36,802 nt of DNA from Oscillospiraceae bacterium (lineage in GTDB: Bacteria > Bacillota > Clostridia > Oscillospirales > CAG-272): NCBI GenBank assembly GCA_015065135.1, contig SVQY01000021.1:1-36802 (forward strand), read 5' to 3'. Made by a program: the position numbers and the translations under genes. The notes under the pieces were generated by a model. That model worked only from the letters and a program-made list of their open reading frames with translations. It was not told the DNA's origin and did no database searches. Of this stretch, positions 8,227-15,738 are shown piece after piece (the stretch's first letter is position 1; each line of letters starts with the position of its first letter).

Positions 8227-9945
8227 TCAATCCTCCACCGCAGCCTTGGCGCTGACGATGGATCTGATGCGAGTGGGGTCAAACTTCGCTACGCGATCAT
8301 AGGTGTACAGTCCGTTCTTCTCCTGCTCCACGTCATAGAGCTGGGTGTAGCAAAATCCGGTGCAATCGGGATTTTGGAGCAGGGTGGAGACCATCATTTC
8401 AAAGCGCGTGAGGAACTCCTGCTCGGTGGTGGGTGCCTGACCGTAGCCCCACGCGTTGGAGCCGTCGCCGTCCACCTCCCAGCGGATGCCGCCGAATTCG
8501 GTGACCATGTAGGGCTGACCCTTGTAGGGGAAGTTATCGTCGCCGTACATATGAGGACGGATGCCCTTGGTAAAGAGGGCCTTGAATTTTTCCGCATTCT
8601 GGGTGTAGTCATGCACGTCGTACACGTCGGTGACCGAGGCGTGCATGCTGCCGCTGGTGTCAAAGACGGGACGGGTGGGGTCAAACTGCTTGGTGACGTG
8701 ATAGACGGTCTCGATCACGCGGTTATCCTGAAATTCCTTGCCAAAAAAGTCGTTGGTAGAGGTCTCGTTAAAGGGGCACCAGCAAACGATGGAGGGGTGG
8801 TTCACGTCTCGCTTCAGCACCTCCAGCCATTCGGGCAGCATATAGGCCAGCGCCTCGATCTTTCCGATGGAAAGCCCCATGTCGGGGAATTCCCCGAAGG
8901 TGAGAAAGCCCAGACGGTCGGCGTGGTAGAGATAACGGGGATCAAAGACCTTTTCGTGCAGACGCGCCCCGTTAAAGCCCATATCCATAGCCAGATGAAT
9001 GTCCTTTTCCAGCGCCGCATCATCGGGGGCGGCGTAGATGCCCTCCCGATAAAAGCCCTGATCCAGTACGGTGCGCAGGAAAAGGGGCTTGCCGTTCAGC
9101 GTGAAGACGTTGTTTGCAAAGCCCACCTCGCGAATGCCGAAATAGGTCATAACGGTATCGGAAATCGCGCTATTTTTGCGAAGTGTCAGCCGGCAGTCGT
9201 ACAGATTGCCCTCGCCGGCACCCCAGAGCTTGGGATCGTCAATGTGAAAGCTCTTTTGCAGGTCAAAGGCGGTCACGGTCTCGCTGAGCTGTGCCACCGG
9301 CTCGCCTGCAAAGGATACGTCAAGGTCAACGGTATAGCCCACGGCGCTTTTGTTGAAGCTGAGGGCGGCAAGAACGTCGCCGCTCTTTTTGGTGGTGAAA
9401 CGCACGCTGTCAAGATAGACCTCGCCGCACGCCTCCAGCCAGACCGACTGCCAGATACCGCTGGTTCTGGTGTAGAGGGCAGAGAAGGAATTGTAAAGCG
9501 CGCATTGCTTGCCCGAGGGCTGCTTGGGGTCGCGGCAGTCATCAAAAACGCATACCGTGATGCGATTTTCGGGCAAAATGTGGTCGGTTATGTCAAAGCA
9601 GAAGGAGGAATAGCCGCCGAAATGCTCCCCGATCTCGGTGCCGTTCACATAGACCTTGGCGTGATAGTCCACCGCTCCAAAGCGCAGCAGAACGCGCCGC
9701 CCCACAAAGCTCTCGGGCAGGGTGAAGCTCTTGGCATACCACAGGCAGTGATGGAAGTCCTTGTCGCCGATGCCGGAAAGAGGTGCTTCAGGGGGGAAGG
9801 GTACGCGAATGGTGTTTTTCAGCGCGTCTGCCTTGGAAAAATCGCGGCGCCAATAGGCAGCAGCATCGTCAAAGCGGAACTCCCATTCGCCGTCCAGCAG
9901 CAGGGTATCGGGTCTTGCAAATTGCGGATTGGGGTAATGGATCAT
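8227..9945 (-). CDS. Glycoside hydrolase family 2 (beta-galactosidase/glucuronidase-like)
   Basis: The 572-residue protein has GH2 architecture: an N-terminal sugar-binding jelly roll (about 10-170, with LLRFGAVDYHAKVYVNG), an Ig-like domain (about 180-275) and a C-terminal TIM barrel (about 280-565). The acid/base Glu is E394 in CPFNETSTN and the nucleophile Glu is E483 in VTEFGG. There is no signal peptide, so it acts inside the cell on imported oligosaccharides. It is close in length to GusA and much shorter than LacZ; the substrate cannot be read from sequence. The ATG at 9945 follows AAGGAGG; more upstream ATGs lie within or before the promoter. Confidence 0.9.
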   Translation of the reverse strand: MIHYPNPQFARPDTLLLDGEWEFRFDDAAAYWRRDFSKADALKNTIRVPFPPEAPLSGIGDKDFHHCLWYAKSFTLPESFVGRRVLLRFGAVDYHAKVYVNGTEIGEHFGGYSSFCFDITDHILPENRITVCVFDDCRDPKQPSGKQCALYNSFSALYTRTSGIWQSVWLEACGEVYLDSVRFTTKKSGDVLAALSFNKSAVGYTVDLDVSFAGEPVAQLSETVTAFDLQKSFHIDDPKLWGAGEGNLYDCRLTLRKNSAISDTVMTYFGIREVGFANNVFTLNGKPLFLRTVLDQGFYREGIYAAPDDAALEKDIHLAMDMGFNGARLHEKVFDPRYLYHADRLGFLTFGEFPDMGLSIGKIEALAYMLPEWLEVLKRDVNHPSIVCWCPFNETSTNDFFGKEFQDNRVIETVYHVTKQFDPTRPVFDTSGSMHASVTDVYDVHDYTQNAEKFKALFTKGIRPHMYGDDNFPYKGQPYMVTEFGGIRWEVDGDGSNAWGYGQAPTTEQEFLTRFEMMVSTLLQNPDCTGFCYTQLYDVEQEKNGLYTYDRVAKFDPTRIRSIVSAKAAVED

Positions 9946-9976
9946 GTGGTCGTCCTCCTTCGCAGGTGTTACCCTC

Positions 9977-10004
9977 ATTATAGCATATGTGTGTGGAATG
10001 TAAA
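9977..10004 (-). promoter_or_regulatory. Promoter of the GH2 gene
   Basis: On the minus strand TTTACA (9999-10004), 16 bases and TATAAT (9977-9982) precede the RBS by about 20 bases. Confidence 0.75.
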
Positions 10005-10101
10005 GCCGATTTTGGATAAAAAAGTTTTGATTTCGGGGAAATTGTGCTCCGCATTTCATCGAAACCCCCATAACGGTACGGGAAATCCTGTCCTTTGCGC
10101 G

Positions 10102-10202
10102 AAAGCTTTTGGGCGTGGATGGTGAATTTGTTTTTGCGGATGCAAAAACAAAGAGGAAGGAGCCCCCTTTCGCAAAAGGGAGCTTCTTCCTCTTTCTATT
10201 CG
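10102..10202 (+). repeat. Double-hairpin interspersed repeat, copy C
   Basis: Almost identical to copy B over the first 45 bases. The short hairpin here is GTTTTTGC/GCAAAAAC. The long stem (10150-10170/10175-10195, 21 bp) has one G-T wobble and one C-A mismatch. It lies just after the asd stop. Confidence 0.75.
10150..10195 (-). terminator. Terminator hairpin after asd
   Basis: The large hairpin of repeat copy C sits 15 bases after the asd stop on the minus strand and is followed there by CTTTGTTTTTGC, a usable U-rich tail. Confidence 0.6.
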
Positions 10203-10209
10203 ATTTTCA

Positions 10210-11286
10210 TCAATCGAAATAGCCTTCCTTGTGCAGCAGCTCTGCGATCAGAACGGCGCCGCCTGCGGCACCGCGCAGGGTGTTGTGGGAAAGGCCGACG
10301 AACTTCCAGTCATATACGCTGTCCTCGCGCAGTCTGCCTGCGGTCACGCCCATGCCGCCATAAATGTCGCGGTCAAGACGCGCCTGAGGACGGTTATCCT
10401 CCTCAAAGTAGGTGATGAACTGCTCGGGGGCGTTGGGGAGCTTCAGCGCCTGAGGCTTGCCGGCAAACTCCTTCCAGGCCTTCAGGATCTGCTCCTTGGT
10501 GGGGTTCTTACGGAACTTTACGAACACAGCAGCGGTGTGGCCGTTGGTCACAGGCACGCGGATGCACTGGGTGGTGATGGTAATGCCTTCAGCCTTGACG
10601 ATCTGGCCGTCGACCACCTTGCCCCAAACACGCAGGGGCTCCTGCTCGCTCTTTTCCTCCTCGCCGCCGATATAGGGGATCACGTTGTCGATCATCTCGG
10701 GCCATTCCTTAAAGGTCTTGCCTGCACCGGAGATAGCCTGATAGGTGGTAGCTACGACCTCGTAGGGCTCAAACTCCAGCAGAGCGGTCAGCATAGGCAC
10801 GTAGGACTGGATCGAGCAGTTGGGCTTGACGGCGATAAAGCCGCGCTTGGTGCCCAGACGCTCGCGCTGTGCCTTGATGACCTCAAGGTGTGCATCGTTG
10901 ATCTCCGGGATCACCATGGGCACGTCGGGGGTCCAGCGGTGAGCGGAGTTGTTGGAGACCACCGGGATCTCTGCCTTGGCGTAAGCCTCCTCCAGCGCGC
11001 GGATGTCCTCCTTCTTCATATCCACTGCGCAGAATACCATGCTGCACAGCTGCTTCATCTCGTCGATGTTGGCGGCGTCGATCACCTTCATATCGGCGAA
11101 CTTTTCGGGCATGGGAATATCCAGCTTCCAGCGGTCACCCACGGCTTCTTTATAGGTTTTACCGGCAGAGCGGGCGGAAGCCGCCAGTGCCTTGACTTCA
11201 AAATAAGGATGCTCGGCAAGCAGGGTCAGAAAGCGCTGGCCGACCATGCCGGTGGCGCCGATCACGCCTACAGGTCTCTTTTCCAT
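10210..11286 (-). CDS. asd: Aspartate-semialdehyde dehydrogenase
   Basis: The 358-residue enzyme reduces L-aspartyl phosphate to aspartate semialdehyde with NADPH, the branch point to lysine, diaminopimelate, threonine and methionine. An N-terminal Rossmann motif VGVIGATGMVGQRF, SNNSAHRW, catalytic Cys157 in KPNCS, and a likely catalytic His250 in PVTNGH are visible. The sequence fits the archaeal/fungal-like branch of the family, which occurs in some clostridia. AAGGAG precedes the ATG, and a perfect-consensus promoter drives it, so it can be expressed apart from rsmI upstream. Confidence 0.94.
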   Translation of the reverse strand: MEKRPVGVIGATGMVGQRFLTLLAEHPYFEVKALAASARSAGKTYKEAVGDRWKLDIPMPEKFADMKVIDAANIDEMKQLCSMVFCAVDMKKEDIRALEEAYAKAEIPVVSNNSAHRWTPDVPMVIPEINDAHLEVIKAQRERLGTKRGFIAVKPNCSIQSYVPMLTALLEFEPYEVVATTYQAISGAGKTFKEWPEMIDNVIPYIGGEEEKSEQEPLRVWGKVVDGQIVKAEGITITTQCIRVPVTNGHTAAVFVKFRKNPTKEQILKAWKEFAGKPQALKLPNAPEQFITYFEEDNRPQARLDRDIYGGMGVTAGRLREDSVYDWKFVGLSHNTLRGAAGGAVLIAELLHKEGYFD

Positions 11287-11321
11287 AGTAAATCTCCTTC
11301 AATGGATAAATATGATTTGAT

Positions 11322-11350
11322 ATTATATCATAGTTTAAGGGCTTTGTCAA
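11322..11350 (-). promoter_or_regulatory. Promoter of asd
   Basis: Perfect TTGACA (11345-11350), 17 bases and perfect TATAAT (11322-11327) on the minus strand, about 36 bases before the ATG. Confidence 0.85.
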
Positions 11351-11433
11351 TCTGACAGTTCTGTAAAAAACGGGACAAGATGGACAAAATGTGCGGTTTT
11401 TTGCGAAAAAATTTGACAAATGCGGGATTTTTC

Positions 11434-12321
11434 TTATTTGTCGGCGTTCAACTGACGGTACAGCTCGTTTTTGGGGACGCCGCGCTCCTTGGCGGCGGCC
11501 TTGATGGCATCCATTCTGGAAAGCCCCGTATTTTCATAATATGTCACGTGGTCGGCAGGGGAGAGTGCCAGCCGTTCGGCGGTCTCGGCGCTGCGGGGTG
11601 CTGTTTCGCTACCCCCCTCAATGATCAGCACGTACTCGCCGCGGGGCTCCTCGCTTTCATAGCGCTCGGCCGCACCGCCGAGGGTGGTGCGAAGGATCTC
11701 CTCGTTGCGCTTGGTCAGCTCACGGCAAAGGGCGATGCGGCGGGTGCCTCCAAGCACCTTGATCAGATCCGCCAGAGTGGAGCGGAGCTTGTGGGGTGCC
11801 TCGTAGAGGATCATGGTGGCGGTGTTGTAGGTCAGCTGCTCCAGCCGCTCGCGACGGGGCTTTTTGTCTACGGGCAAAAAGCCTTCAAAGCAAAAGCGCG
11901 CGGTGGGAAGGCCCGATAGGGTCAGCGCGGTGATGGCTGCACAGCAGCCGGGCACGGCGGTCACGGTCACCCCCTGTTCGGCACAAAGACGGACCAGGTC
12001 CTCGCCGGGATCGCTGATAGCCGGGGTGCCGGCATCGCTGCAAAGAGCGCAGGCCTCACCTGCAAGCAGGCGCTCCACGATCTTGGGGCCGCGCTCCCGC
12101 TTGTTGTGCTCATAGTAGGAGACCATTGGCCTCGAAATGCCGAGGCAAGCGAGCAGCTTGCCGGTGTTACGGGTGTCCTCCGCAGCAATGAAATCCACCT
12201 CGGAAAGCACCTTAATGGCGCGCTCGGAGAGATCGGAAAGGTTGCCGATGGGGGTGGAGATCAGATACAGCGTGCCGCCAACAATGGCGTTCTTTTCCTC
12301 GGAGGCGTTTTTATGGCTCAT
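11434..12321 (-). CDS. rsmI: 16S rRNA (cytidine-1402-2'-O)-methyltransferase RsmI
   Basis: The 295-residue protein is a tetrapyrrole-methylase-fold enzyme of the RsmI family. It shows GTLYLISTPIGNL (16-28), AAEDTRNTGKLL (46-57), the SAM-site loop SDAGTPAISDPG (95-106), and PHKL farther on. RsmI methylates the ribose of C1402 in the decoding centre of 16S rRNA. The ATG at 12321 lies 5 bases after AAAGGAG; an ATG six codons earlier would overlap the binding site. In Bacillus this gene follows the yabB (trmN-like) gene; here a divergent amidase gene separates the two. Confidence 0.94.
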   Translation of the reverse strand: MSHKNASEEKNAIVGGTLYLISTPIGNLSDLSERAIKVLSEVDFIAAEDTRNTGKLLACLGISRPMVSYYEHNKRERGPKIVERLLAGEACALCSDAGTPAISDPGEDLVRLCAEQGVTVTAVPGCCAAITALTLSGLPTARFCFEGFLPVDKKPRRERLEQLTYNTATMILYEAPHKLRSTLADLIKVLGGTRRIALCRELTKRNEEILRTTLGGAAERYESEEPRGEYVLIIEGGSETAPRSAETAERLALSPADHVTYYENTGLSRMDAIKAAAKERGVPKNELYRQLNADK

Positions 12322-12335
12322 ATGAGCTCCTTTCC

Positions 12336-12357
12336 GCACCGTTCACGGGGACGGTGC
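12336..12357. promoter_or_regulatory. Hairpin between rsmI and the amidase gene
   Basis: GCACCGT and ACGGTGC form a 7-bp stem with an 8-base loop within the 73-base divergent spacer, next to the rsmI binding site. No convincing promoter is visible in this spacer in either direction. Confidence 0.35.
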
Positions 12358-12394
12358 ATAAGATGGTGATAGCAAAGAGAAGGGGGTAGAGAGG

Positions 12395-12958
12395 TTGGCG
12401 ATCAAGATCTATCTGGACCAAGGACATAATCCGTTCAATCCCAATGCAGGAGCAGAGGGAAACGGCCTGCGAGAGCAGGATATCGTGTTCCGTATCGGTG
12501 TGGAGACGGCCGCGCTGCTCAACAGCGACCCTGCCTTTGAGGCAAGGCTTTCCCGTCCGACGGCTACCACGCAGCTGGGCAGCTCCAATGCCTCCAGCCT
12601 GGCGGCACGGGTGCAGGATGCTAACGCGTGGGGCGCAGATTATTTCATCAGCCTGCATACCAACGCTTATGATCAGGCATCGGCCACCGGCAGCGAGGCT
12701 TTTGTTTTCAGTCAGCCGAGCACGGCGGCATCGCTTGCTGCTGATATTCTGGCGGCGCTGCAGGAGGAAACAGGACTGTTTGATCGCGGCGTATTCACGC
12801 GACCATCGCTTTATGTGCTGCGTCGCACGGCTATGCCGGCGACCTTGCTGGAGCTTGGGTTTATTACCAATCCGCGGGATGCGCGGCTGATGAATGAGCA
12901 GCCGGAGCTGTTCGCGCGCGGCATTTATGAGGGGATCAAGAGATATACTGGGGCTTGA
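12395..12958 (+). CDS. N-acetylmuramoyl-L-alanine amidase (Amidase_3)
   Basis: The 187-residue protein is one Amidase_3 domain. Zinc ligands His11 (DQGHNP), Glu27 (LREQD) and His88 (SLHTN) and the catalytic Glu153 (LLELGFITN) are all present. It cleaves the bond between muramic acid and the stem peptide. No signal peptide, membrane segment or wall-binding domain is seen, so it must be exported by another route, released by lysis, or act during sporulation or recycling. The start is a TTG at 12395 preceded by AGAAGGGGG, since no ATG lies in frame ahead of the conserved first strand. The stop lies 2 bases from the convergent methyltransferase stop. Confidence 0.87.
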   Translation: MAIKIYLDQGHNPFNPNAGAEGNGLREQDIVFRIGVETAALLNSDPAFEARLSRPTATTQLGSSNASSLAARVQDANAWGADYFISLHTNAYDQASATGSEAFVFSQPSTAASLAADILAALQEETGLFDRGVFTRPSLYVLRRTAMPATLLELGFITNPRDARLMNEQPELFARGIYEGIKRYTGA

Positions 12959-12960
12959 GC

Positions 12961-13725
12961 TTAGTCAAACCGACCTGTATCGTAGATCCTTTGCGCGCGC
13001 TCAGATAGGTTTTTTTCTACCCCGTTGGGGGACTTATCGTGCATAAACAGAGGTGGGAGGATGTGCATGCCCTCGCTTCCGCCAAGCATCGCCTCGGTCA
13101 GCACCACGGCGGGCTCCTTGTCGGCGGAGTCGTGGACAAAGACCATGCGCTTGGGGGCAAATTTGTTAGCGCGCAGGGCGGCCATCAAGGATTCCAGGCG
13201 GTCGGGGCGCCAAACGGTATAAAGCTTACCGCCGTATTTCAGGCATTTGGCGGCAGCGGTGCAAAAATCGTTGATCGTTCCCAGGATCTCATGCCTGGCG
13301 ATCTGCTTTTCGTCATAGGGGGATACCGCGCCGTCCCCTGCGCGCATATAGGGGGGATTGGACACGATCACGTCAAGCTCGCCTCCGAAATCGGTGGGAG
13401 CCAGGGTGCGCACGTCACGAAAAAGCACCGAAACGGTATGAGAAAAGCCGTTAAGCTCCACGTTTCGCGCAGCAATATCGGCAAAGGTCTCCTGCGCCTC
13501 AACGGCGGTGATGTGAGCAAAGGTCTGCCGCGCTGCCAGCAGCAGCGCGATCACACCCGTGCCGCTGCCGAAGTCGGCGGCGCGGGCTTTGGGCTGCGGA
13601 CGGCAAAAGGCGGAAAGCAGAAAGGCATCGGTGCTGAAGGTTAGCCCGTTTTTGCGTTGGATCAGGCGAATGTTCTCATTGACCACGTCCACTCGCTCCT
13701 CGGGGGAAAGCATCATATCCTGCAT
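12961..13725 (-). CDS. TrmN6/YabB-like tRNA (adenine-N6) methyltransferase
   Basis: The 254-residue protein is a class I SAM-dependent methyltransferase with ADFGSGTGVIALLLA (about 50-64) and the N6-adenine motif NPPY (123-126), and begins with the family-typical LIQRKNGLTFSTDAFLLS. Relatives modify A37 of tRNA1(Val) (E. coli YfiC) or are annotated YabB in Bacillus. The position near holB, ricT and rsmI supports the YabB assignment. AAAGGAGG lies before the ATG, and its own promoter candidate is at 13754-13782. The exact target base is inferred from the family. Confidence 0.88.
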   Translation of the reverse strand: MQDMMLSPEERVDVVNENIRLIQRKNGLTFSTDAFLLSAFCRPQPKARAADFGSGTGVIALLLAARQTFAHITAVEAQETFADIAARNVELNGFSHTVSVLFRDVRTLAPTDFGGELDVIVSNPPYMRAGDGAVSPYDEKQIARHEILGTINDFCTAAAKCLKYGGKLYTVWRPDRLESLMAALRANKFAPKRMVFVHDSADKEPAVVLTEAMLGGSEGMHILPPLFMHDKSPNGVEKNLSERAQRIYDTGRFD

Positions 13726-13753
13726 AACGGCCTCCTTTTATCGTGCTTTATCC

Positions 13754-13782
13754 ATTTTACCATATTTTTTCAAATATTACAA
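13754..13782 (-). promoter_or_regulatory. Promoter candidate for the YabB-like gene
   Basis: TTGTAA (13777-13782), 17 bases and TAAAAT (13754-13759) on the minus strand, between the terminator of the ferredoxin gene and the methyltransferase. Confidence 0.5.
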
Positions 13783-13790
13783 TGCCTGCA

Positions 13791-13832
13791 AAAAAGAAAC
13801 GCAAAACGGCGCGCCGTTTTGCGTTTCTTTTT
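13791..13832 (-). terminator. Terminator after the ferredoxin gene
   Basis: A perfect 42-base palindrome (centre GGCGCGCC at 13808-13815) pairs AAAAAGAAACGCAAAACGG with its complement. On the minus strand it ends in TTTCTTTTTTGC. It lies 24 bases after the ferredoxin stop. Confidence 0.8.
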
Positions 13833-13856
13833 CTTGCGGTATGTTTGCTGTGCGAA

Positions 13857-14027
13857 TTACTCAGCCTGGGGAGCACCAACAGGGCACTCGCCGGCGCAAG
13901 CACCGCACTCGATGCAGGTCTCAGCGTTGATAACGAACTTGCCGTCACCCTCGGAGATGGCCTCAACGGGGCAAGCTGCTACGCAAGCGCCGCAGGATAC
14001 GCAATCATCGGAAATCTTGTAAGCCAT
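13857..14027 (-). CDS. 2[4Fe-4S] ferredoxin, clostridial type
   Basis: This 56-residue protein has two CxxCxxCxxxCP-type clusters: Cys9, 12, 15, 19 (CVSCGACVAACP) and Cys38, 41, 44, 48 (CIECGACAGECP). Each Cys set binds a [4Fe-4S] cube, so it is a low-potential electron carrier. The length is standard. AGGAGG... is seen as GGAGG eight bases before the ATG. It is preceded by an extended -10 promoter and followed by a strong terminator, so it is a single-gene unit, inserted between ricT and the YabB-like gene. Confidence 0.96.
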   Translation of the reverse strand: MAYKISDDCVSCGACVAACPVEAISEGDGKFVINAETCIECGACAGECPVGAPQAE

Positions 14028-14077
14028 GGTTCAAACCTCCATTAAGATTTTTATTTTGCTACATGGAGCATAAGCTC

Positions 14078-14086
14078 ATTGTAGCA
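14078..14086 (-). promoter_or_regulatory. Extended -10 promoter of the ferredoxin gene
   Basis: TGCTACAAT on the minus strand (TGn plus TACAAT) lies about 50 bases ahead of the ATG; no good -35 is seen. Confidence 0.45.
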
Positions 14087-14094
14087 CATTTTCA

Positions 14095-14116
14095 GCAAAA
14101 AGGAAAGCCCTTTTGC
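14095..14116 (-). terminator. Possible terminator after ricT
   Basis: GCAAAAGG and CCTTTTTGC pair with one bulge about 40 bases after the ricT stop. The U-tract lies before, not after, the stem on the minus strand, so the call is weak. Confidence 0.3.
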
Positions 14117-14154
14117 AAAAAAAGTCGAAAATTAAATTTGGGGCATCTGGCAGA

Positions 14155-15723
14155 TCATGCCTCAGGCGCCTCCTCGGGGGTGGGAGCGGCGACCGCTTCG
14201 GCGGCTTTTTCGCACCCGTTGGCGGCCTTTTTGCAGCCCTCGCAGGGCTTGCCGGGGTGCAAGACGGTTACCGTATCACGGTGATAGACCTTGGGCGCCT
14301 CCTCGGGAGTGGCGTTCAATCTGACCTTTACCGTGCCGGCAAGCGGCGTGGCCTCCACCACAACACCCTCACCGTCGGGGGTGAGCACGGGGGTGTCCTT
14401 TTTGGGAGTCAGCTTGGTCTCTGCGGCATAGGTCTCGTGCTCGTAGCGCAGGCAGCACATCAGTCTGCCGCAGCAGCCCGAGATCTTGGAGGTGTTGATC
14501 GAAAGGCCCTGCTCCTTGGCCATTTTGATCGAGACCTGGCCGAAATCGGAAAGGAAGGTGGAGCAGCAGAAGGGTCTGCCGCACATACCCAGACCGCCGA
14601 TCAGACGGGATTCATCGCGGATGCCGATCTGGCGCAGCTCGATACGGGTGTGGAAAACACCGGCAAGGTCGCGGACCAGCTCGCGGAAGTCTACGCGGCC
14701 CTCCGAGGTGAAATAGAAGAGCAGCTTGGAATTATCAAAGGCGTACTGCGCATCCACCAGACGCATATCCAGCTTGTGATGTGCGATCTTTTCGGCGCAG
14801 ATCTTCAGTGCTTCCTTTTCTTTGGCCCGGTTCTCCTGCTCGTGGGCCTTGTCCTCAGCAGTGGCAAGGCGCAGCACCGAACGCAGGGGTTGGATCACGT
14901 CCTTTTCGGCAATGCGGCGCTTCAGCATCACGATCTCGCCGATCTCGGCGCCTCTGGCGGTGTCCACCAGTACCTCCGCGCCGATGCGGTAGGTGTCGTT
15001 GCCGGGGGCAAAGAAATAGATCTTGCCTGCGTGGCGGAAACGCACGCCTACGACCTCGACGGCCTTGCCGTCGGGGATCGGAAAGCCGCAGGGAATATCC
15101 TCCAGCAGATAGTCGGCGGTGGTGATGTCAACGGCAAATTCCTCGCTGTCCTCCACGCGCTCCTCCTGCTTTTTGGCAGCAAAGGGAGAGAAGGTGCCGG
15201 TCAGACGGGGCGTGCCGAATTCCTCATCAAGGGTGTTTTGCAGATCGGCGCCGATCTCCGGCTCCTTGGGGGTGGCGCGCTCGTTCCTTTGCGGACGGTC
15301 GCGGCGCTGATCGTTGTTGCGATCACCGCGGCTGTGGCGACGGTCGGAACCGTTATTTTTCGTACCGTTATCGGGCTTTTCTGTTGCAACGGGCGTGTTT
15401 TGCTTGTTTTCGCGGGGCTGCTGACCGTTGCCCTGGGGGCGGCGGTTGCGGTTGCGACCGTGGCGGTTGTGATTGCGGCCGTTGCCCTGGCCGTTGTTGC
15501 GGCTTTCACCGCCCTCGTTGCTTTGGGGAGCACGGGGGGCAGGCGCTGCCGCAGGGGTGGCTGCAGGGGTGCCGGGCTGCGCGGGGGGATTAAAATTCCC
15601 GGGGCGCACCGAGATGCGCTGACCGCCTTCTGCGCGGTCACCGTTCTGGCGGTTCTGATGACCGCGGAAATGCTTGTGCTTGTGCCCACCCTGACGGGGG
15701 GCGCCGTTCTTGTTTTCTTCCAT
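14155..15723 (-). CDS. ricT: RicT/YaaT-like PSP1-domain protein with long low-complexity N-terminus
   Basis: The 522-residue protein contains the PSP1 domain (about residues 210-440), with the conserved Cys set C381, C386, C387, C417, C418, C423, C424 (GMCGRPFCC and SGCCGRLMCC). In Bacillus RicT (YaaT, about 275 residues) works with RicA and RicF; the complex binds iron-sulfur clusters and promotes RNase Y maturation of mRNAs. Here about 190 N-terminal residues are Arg/Asn/Gly/Gln/Pro-rich, likely disordered and RNA-binding, and the C-terminus adds CEGCKKAANGCEK. The gene follows holB by 15 bases, the Bacillus order. Confidence 0.9.
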   Translation of the reverse strand: MEENKNGAPRQGGHKHKHFRGHQNRQNGDRAEGGQRISVRPGNFNPPAQPGTPAATPAAAPAPRAPQSNEGGESRNNGQGNGRNHNRHGRNRNRRPQGNGQQPRENKQNTPVATEKPDNGTKNNGSDRRHSRGDRNNDQRRDRPQRNERATPKEPEIGADLQNTLDEEFGTPRLTGTFSPFAAKKQEERVEDSEEFAVDITTADYLLEDIPCGFPIPDGKAVEVVGVRFRHAGKIYFFAPGNDTYRIGAEVLVDTARGAEIGEIVMLKRRIAEKDVIQPLRSVLRLATAEDKAHEQENRAKEKEALKICAEKIAHHKLDMRLVDAQYAFDNSKLLFYFTSEGRVDFRELVRDLAGVFHTRIELRQIGIRDESRLIGGLGMCGRPFCCSTFLSDFGQVSIKMAKEQGLSINTSKISGCCGRLMCCLRYEHETYAAETKLTPKKDTPVLTPDGEGVVVEATPLAGTVKVRLNATPEEAPKVYHRDTVTVLHPGKPCEGCKKAANGCEKAAEAVAAPTPEEAPEA

Positions 15724-15738
15724 GGTAACTCCGTTTCT

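Noticed and set aside
8104-10125. 673-residue plus-strand frame opposite the GH2 gene
   Set aside because: Antisense shadow that begins inside repeat copy B; the minus frame has GH2 catalytic residues, promoter and RBS.
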